DNA of 64,000 nucleotides. Source: Undibacterium hunanense (GTDB taxonomy: Bacteria > Pseudomonadota > Gammaproteobacteria > Burkholderiales > Burkholderiaceae_D). Under the pieces are notes generated by a model. It made no database searches and was not told the DNA's origin. It saw only the letters and a program-made list of their open reading frames with translations. Made by a program: the position numbers and the translations under genes. Positions 61,555 to 64,000 of this stretch are shown piece by piece. The DNA lies in contig NZ_JACOGF010000007.1 in NCBI RefSeq assembly GCF_014284335.1, positions 124,001 through 188,000 of the forward strand, read 5' to 3'. Within the stretch, counting starts at the first letter, position 1. Each line of letters starts with the position of its first letter.

Positions 61555-64000
61555 ATGTTTCATATCAAATCGCTGGAACTTGTCCATTGGGATTATTGGC
61601 AACGCATCAAGAACATCCCGCTGGATGCCAAGATCATCACCATCGCCGGGCAAAATGGCTCTGGTAAAACCACCTTGCTGGATGCCTTGCGCACCCTGTT
61701 TGGCCTGGAATGTTCGATGGGACGTTCATATAAACATTATGCCCGTCACTCTGGCCAGCAAACGGCATGGATACGCGCAGTGGTGGATAACAGTGCGGTG
61801 GGCCCGCAGATTTCCAACCGCCCTTTCCGCATGTCGGGCCTGTATGAAGATGAAGTTACGCTGTTCTGCAAGATAGAAAAAAATGGCGGTGACTGGAAGC
61901 GCCAATACCTGATGCGCAGCGGCAAAACCGAAATAGAAGAAGTGCAGGAAGCGAATGACTGGCTGGGTGTGGAAAGCTATCGCAAGCGCCTGTCACATGC
62001 CGGTTTGTCGAATGCCATGGGCAAGGTGCTGGCACTGGAACAGGGGGAGACTGACAAGCTGTGTGAATACGCACCACGCCAGTTGCTGGACCTGGTGTTC
62101 CAGGTATTTGGCGACAAGGAAGTGCTGGATGCCTATGATGATGCGAAACGCCATCAGCGTGATACAGAAACCGAATTGCAGCGTTTTGAAACAGAACTTG
62201 AAGGTGCAAAAACCAACCTCGAAGGCTTGCGCCTGCGCGTTGCCAATTACCATCAATATGAAAGCCTGAGCAAGGAAAAACGCGATCTGCAGGAAGAGAT
62301 ACTGCCCACCCTGCAATACCATGAAGCACTGGAACAGGCTGGCAGCACCAGCCAAACCCTGCGTGCCAGCAAGCGTTTCCTGAAGACGCAAGATCATGCG
62401 CTGTCTGACCGTCGCCAGCACCTGGCGCAACAGGCGCAGCAAGTGTCCGATGCCAAGCAGGCAGAAGCCGCACTGGAAACAGAAGAATCATCCTTGCGTG
62501 AAAAGCTGGGACAGATCAACAGCAAACTGAAGCCGCAAGAAAGCCTGCTGGAACAAAAGGCGCGTTTGCAAAAACTGGCCGCCGAAGCGGATGCCGATGT
62601 CGCCAATATCGCTGACGATCTGGAGAAAAAAGAAGCCGAGCTGTCACGCCAGAAACTGGAACGTGATGCCCTGACCCAGCGTATCGCTGGCGAGATGGAA
62701 ACCATCGCCGCCCTGCAAGGTAAATCTGCCCTGCCCGATCCGGAAAATGTGCGCCAGATGCGCCGTGCCCTGACGGATGCCAATATCCCGCATTGCATGT
62801 TGCCAGAGATCGTCGAAGTCACCGATCCAAAATGGCAGGCCGCAGTGGAAGGTGTATTGCGCGGTTATACCTCAGTCATCTTGTTGGACAAGGCAACTGA
62901 CGCCTCTGCTGCTTACCGCATTGGTGAAAAACAGCGTTACAGCCACTTTATCGTGCCAGACCGCATCAGCGCACCGGTGGTCAAGGACCAGAGCCTGCTG
63001 TCTGTCGTCAACTTCACCGGTCAGGCTCCGGGCTGGCTGATCGAGCAATTGCAGCGCATTGATACCGTAGGTTCGATTGAACTGGGCATGAAGTTGCCGA
63101 AGAACCAGGAATGGATCACGCCTGACGCCTATCATTTCGAGCGCCGTGGTGGCCGTTCGCTGTTCGTTGAAGTGTCGCGCTATCGCTTTGGTAATGCGGG
63201 CCGTACCCAGCGCCTGGAAGCCTTGCTGAAGTCTTTGCCGCGCCTGCAATCGCAAGAAGATGTGCTGACCATGCAGATCAGCAAACTGGCAGGTGAAATC
63301 AGCGCCTACAAGGCACGTCTGGCAGGTGTGGATGCGGCAAAAGAACTGAGTGCCCGTCATGCGGAATTTGAAGAAGCCAGCCGCAATACTCAGCCGCTGA
63401 AACAACAGCGCATGGAAGTCGGCGGCCGTCTTGGAGAAATCGCACCTTTGCTGAAAGCCGCCACCGAACAACGCTCGGTCGCCCATCTGAAATGGGAACA
63501 GGCCAAGGCAGCGATTGCCGATGCGGAAGCACAATTGCGCACATCAGAAAAACGCCATGCCGAAGAACGCAAGGTCCAGTTTGAAACCCTGCGTGCCATG
63601 CGTGATACCTGGCATACCCTGCCGCATAACTGGAAACGTGCCTCGCACCGCAAGGAACTGGTGGCCGAACATGAAAACGTCCATCAGATCGAATTACGCA
63701 TACGCAGCCTGACCAATAACCTGGCGCGCGATGACTGGGAAACCGATTCCACCGTCGTCGATCAGTACACCCGCCTGAATGCCCTGCTGCAAGGCCGCCA
63801 GGCAGAAACCGATGAACGTCGCTACCAGAATAACCGGGCGATAGAAGCCACCGTGAATGCCCGCGCCGCCTATATGGACAGATTGCGCTTCACGATCAAG
63901 TCGTACAGCAAGAACATCAAACAACTCGGTGAATTGGCAGGCATAGAAGTACATACCGACCCGGTCAAGCTGGAAAATGACGACATACAACTGGCCCAGG
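61555..64000 (+). CDS. SMC-like ATPase of a condensin-type complex, N-terminal part
   Basis: Open from the ATG at 61555 to the right edge (at least 815 codons). The head begins FHIKSLELVHWDYWQRIKNI and the Walker A is GQNGSGKTTLLDALR. A coiled coil (~170-395) leads to a globular hinge-like region (~410-520, MLPEIVEVTDPKWQAAVEGV), and a second coil (~555 to the end) returns. The arms are short, as in MksB or JetC rather than canonical SMC. The Walker B half of the head lies outside the window. Such ATPases extrude DNA loops for chromosome organisation (MukB/MksB) or recognise plasmids (Wadjet JetC). Which one applies depends on the next gene: a JetD/MksG-type nuclease would indicate defence. 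Confidence 0.8.
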   Translation, partial: MFHIKSLELVHWDYWQRIKNIPLDAKIITIAGQNGSGKTTLLDALRTLFGLECSMGRSYKHYARHSGQQTAWIRAVVDNSAVGPQISNRPFRMSGLYEDEVTLFCKIEKNGGDWKRQYLMRSGKTEIEEVQEANDWLGVESYRKRLSHAGLSNAMGKVLALEQGETDKLCEYAPRQLLDLVFQVFGDKEVLDAYDDAKRHQRDTETELQRFETELEGAKTNLEGLRLRVANYHQYESLSKEKRDLQEEILPTLQYHEALEQAGSTSQTLRASKRFLKTQDHALSDRRQHLAQQAQQVSDAKQAEAALETEESSLREKLGQINSKLKPQESLLEQKARLQKLAAEADADVANIADDLEKKEAELSRQKLERDALTQRIAGEMETIAALQGKSALPDPENVRQMRRALTDANIPHCMLPEIVEVTDPKWQAAVEGVLRGYTSVILLDKATDASAAYRIGEKQRYSHFIVPDRISAPVVKDQSLLSVVNFTGQAPGWLIEQLQRIDTVGSIELGMKLPKNQEWITPDAYHFERRGGRSLFVEVSRYRFGNAGRTQRLEALLKSLPRLQSQEDVLTMQISKLAGEISAYKARLAGVDAAKELSARHAEFEEASRNTQPLKQQRMEVGGRLGEIAPLLKAATEQRSVAHLKWEQAKAAIADAEAQLRTSEKRHAEERKVQFETLRAMRDTWHTLPHNWKRASHRKELVAEHENVHQIELRIRSLTNNLARDDWETDSTVVDQYTRLNALLQGRQAETDERRYQNNRAIEATVNARAAYMDRLRFTIKSYSKNIKQLGELAGIEVHTDPVKLENDDIQLAQ

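Overview
The window looks like a piece of a Burkholderiales chromosome, most likely an Oxalobacteraceae member such as an Undibacterium relative. I infer this from the gene content (NCS1/PreTA pyrimidine catabolism, MocR and RutR regulators, many GGDEF/EAL/HD-GYP proteins), the moderate GC, and intergenic spaces filled with long palindromic repeats. No rRNA, tRNA, CRISPR array or intact transposase gene was seen. Layout: 1-2770 holds the end of a NarK-type nitrate transporter followed by a PP2C phosphatase/Ser-Thr kinase fusion, the usual partner of assimilatory nitrate transporters. 2848-11631 holds three large signalling proteins: a HAMP-GGDEF-EAL protein, a GAF/PAS sensor histidine kinase and a Cache-HAMP-GAF-HD-GYP protein. 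11712-19660 is a minus-strand galactan or arabinogalactan utilisation locus (GH35 beta-galactosidase, AraF-like sugar-binding protein, TonB-dependent receptor, GH53 endo-galactanase), punctuated by two copies of a roughly 104-bp palindromic repeat. 20176-21893 carries a solute-binding-like protein, a small membrane protein and a methyltransferase. 

21894-25496 is an AT-rich accessory island. It has a gene with a canonical HEPN RNase motif, a divergent membrane-anchored helical protein, a frameshifted P2-type tail-completion gene with the C-terminal stub of its upstream neighbour, and an orphan small gene. It reads as a decayed P2-like prophage that kept its cargo. 

25497-38179 encodes the complete reductive pyrimidine pathway: PreTA dihydropyrimidine dehydrogenase, dihydropyrimidinase, an M20-type carbamoyl-beta-alanine hydrolase, an NCS1 permease, an omega-amino acid:pyruvate aminotransferase and a CoA-acylating semialdehyde dehydrogenase. 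Together they take uracil to acetyl-CoA and thymine to propionyl-CoA. Divergent mocR-like and rutR-like regulators follow, and a near-consensus RutR operator lies just upstream of the aminotransferase. 

38662-43517 has an HD-GYP response regulator and a MerR/copper-ATPase divergent pair with a clear MerR-type promoter. 43665-49398 is mostly housekeeping: metallophosphatase, GMP reductase, a TonB-domain protein, TcdA, a hemerythrin and PdxH. 49480-52328 is a compact four-gene operon (GT28 glycosyltransferase, membrane protein, Cys-phosphatase, START-like protein) with a likely lipid role. 52418-53974 pairs a GH24 lysozyme with a membrane protein. 54346-57139 has HIT, MsrA, a DsbA-family protein and a LysR regulator. 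57463-58705 holds two small unknown genes and a broken SRAP/HMCES-type gene. 59376 to the end is a condensin-like operon (winged-helix kleisin-like, MukE-like, SMC-like ATPase) that runs off the window. 

The most interesting items are the condensin-like operon, the HEPN/membrane pair in the prophage scar, and the repeat family whose arms co-vary between copies and which is itself invaded by a second palindrome.
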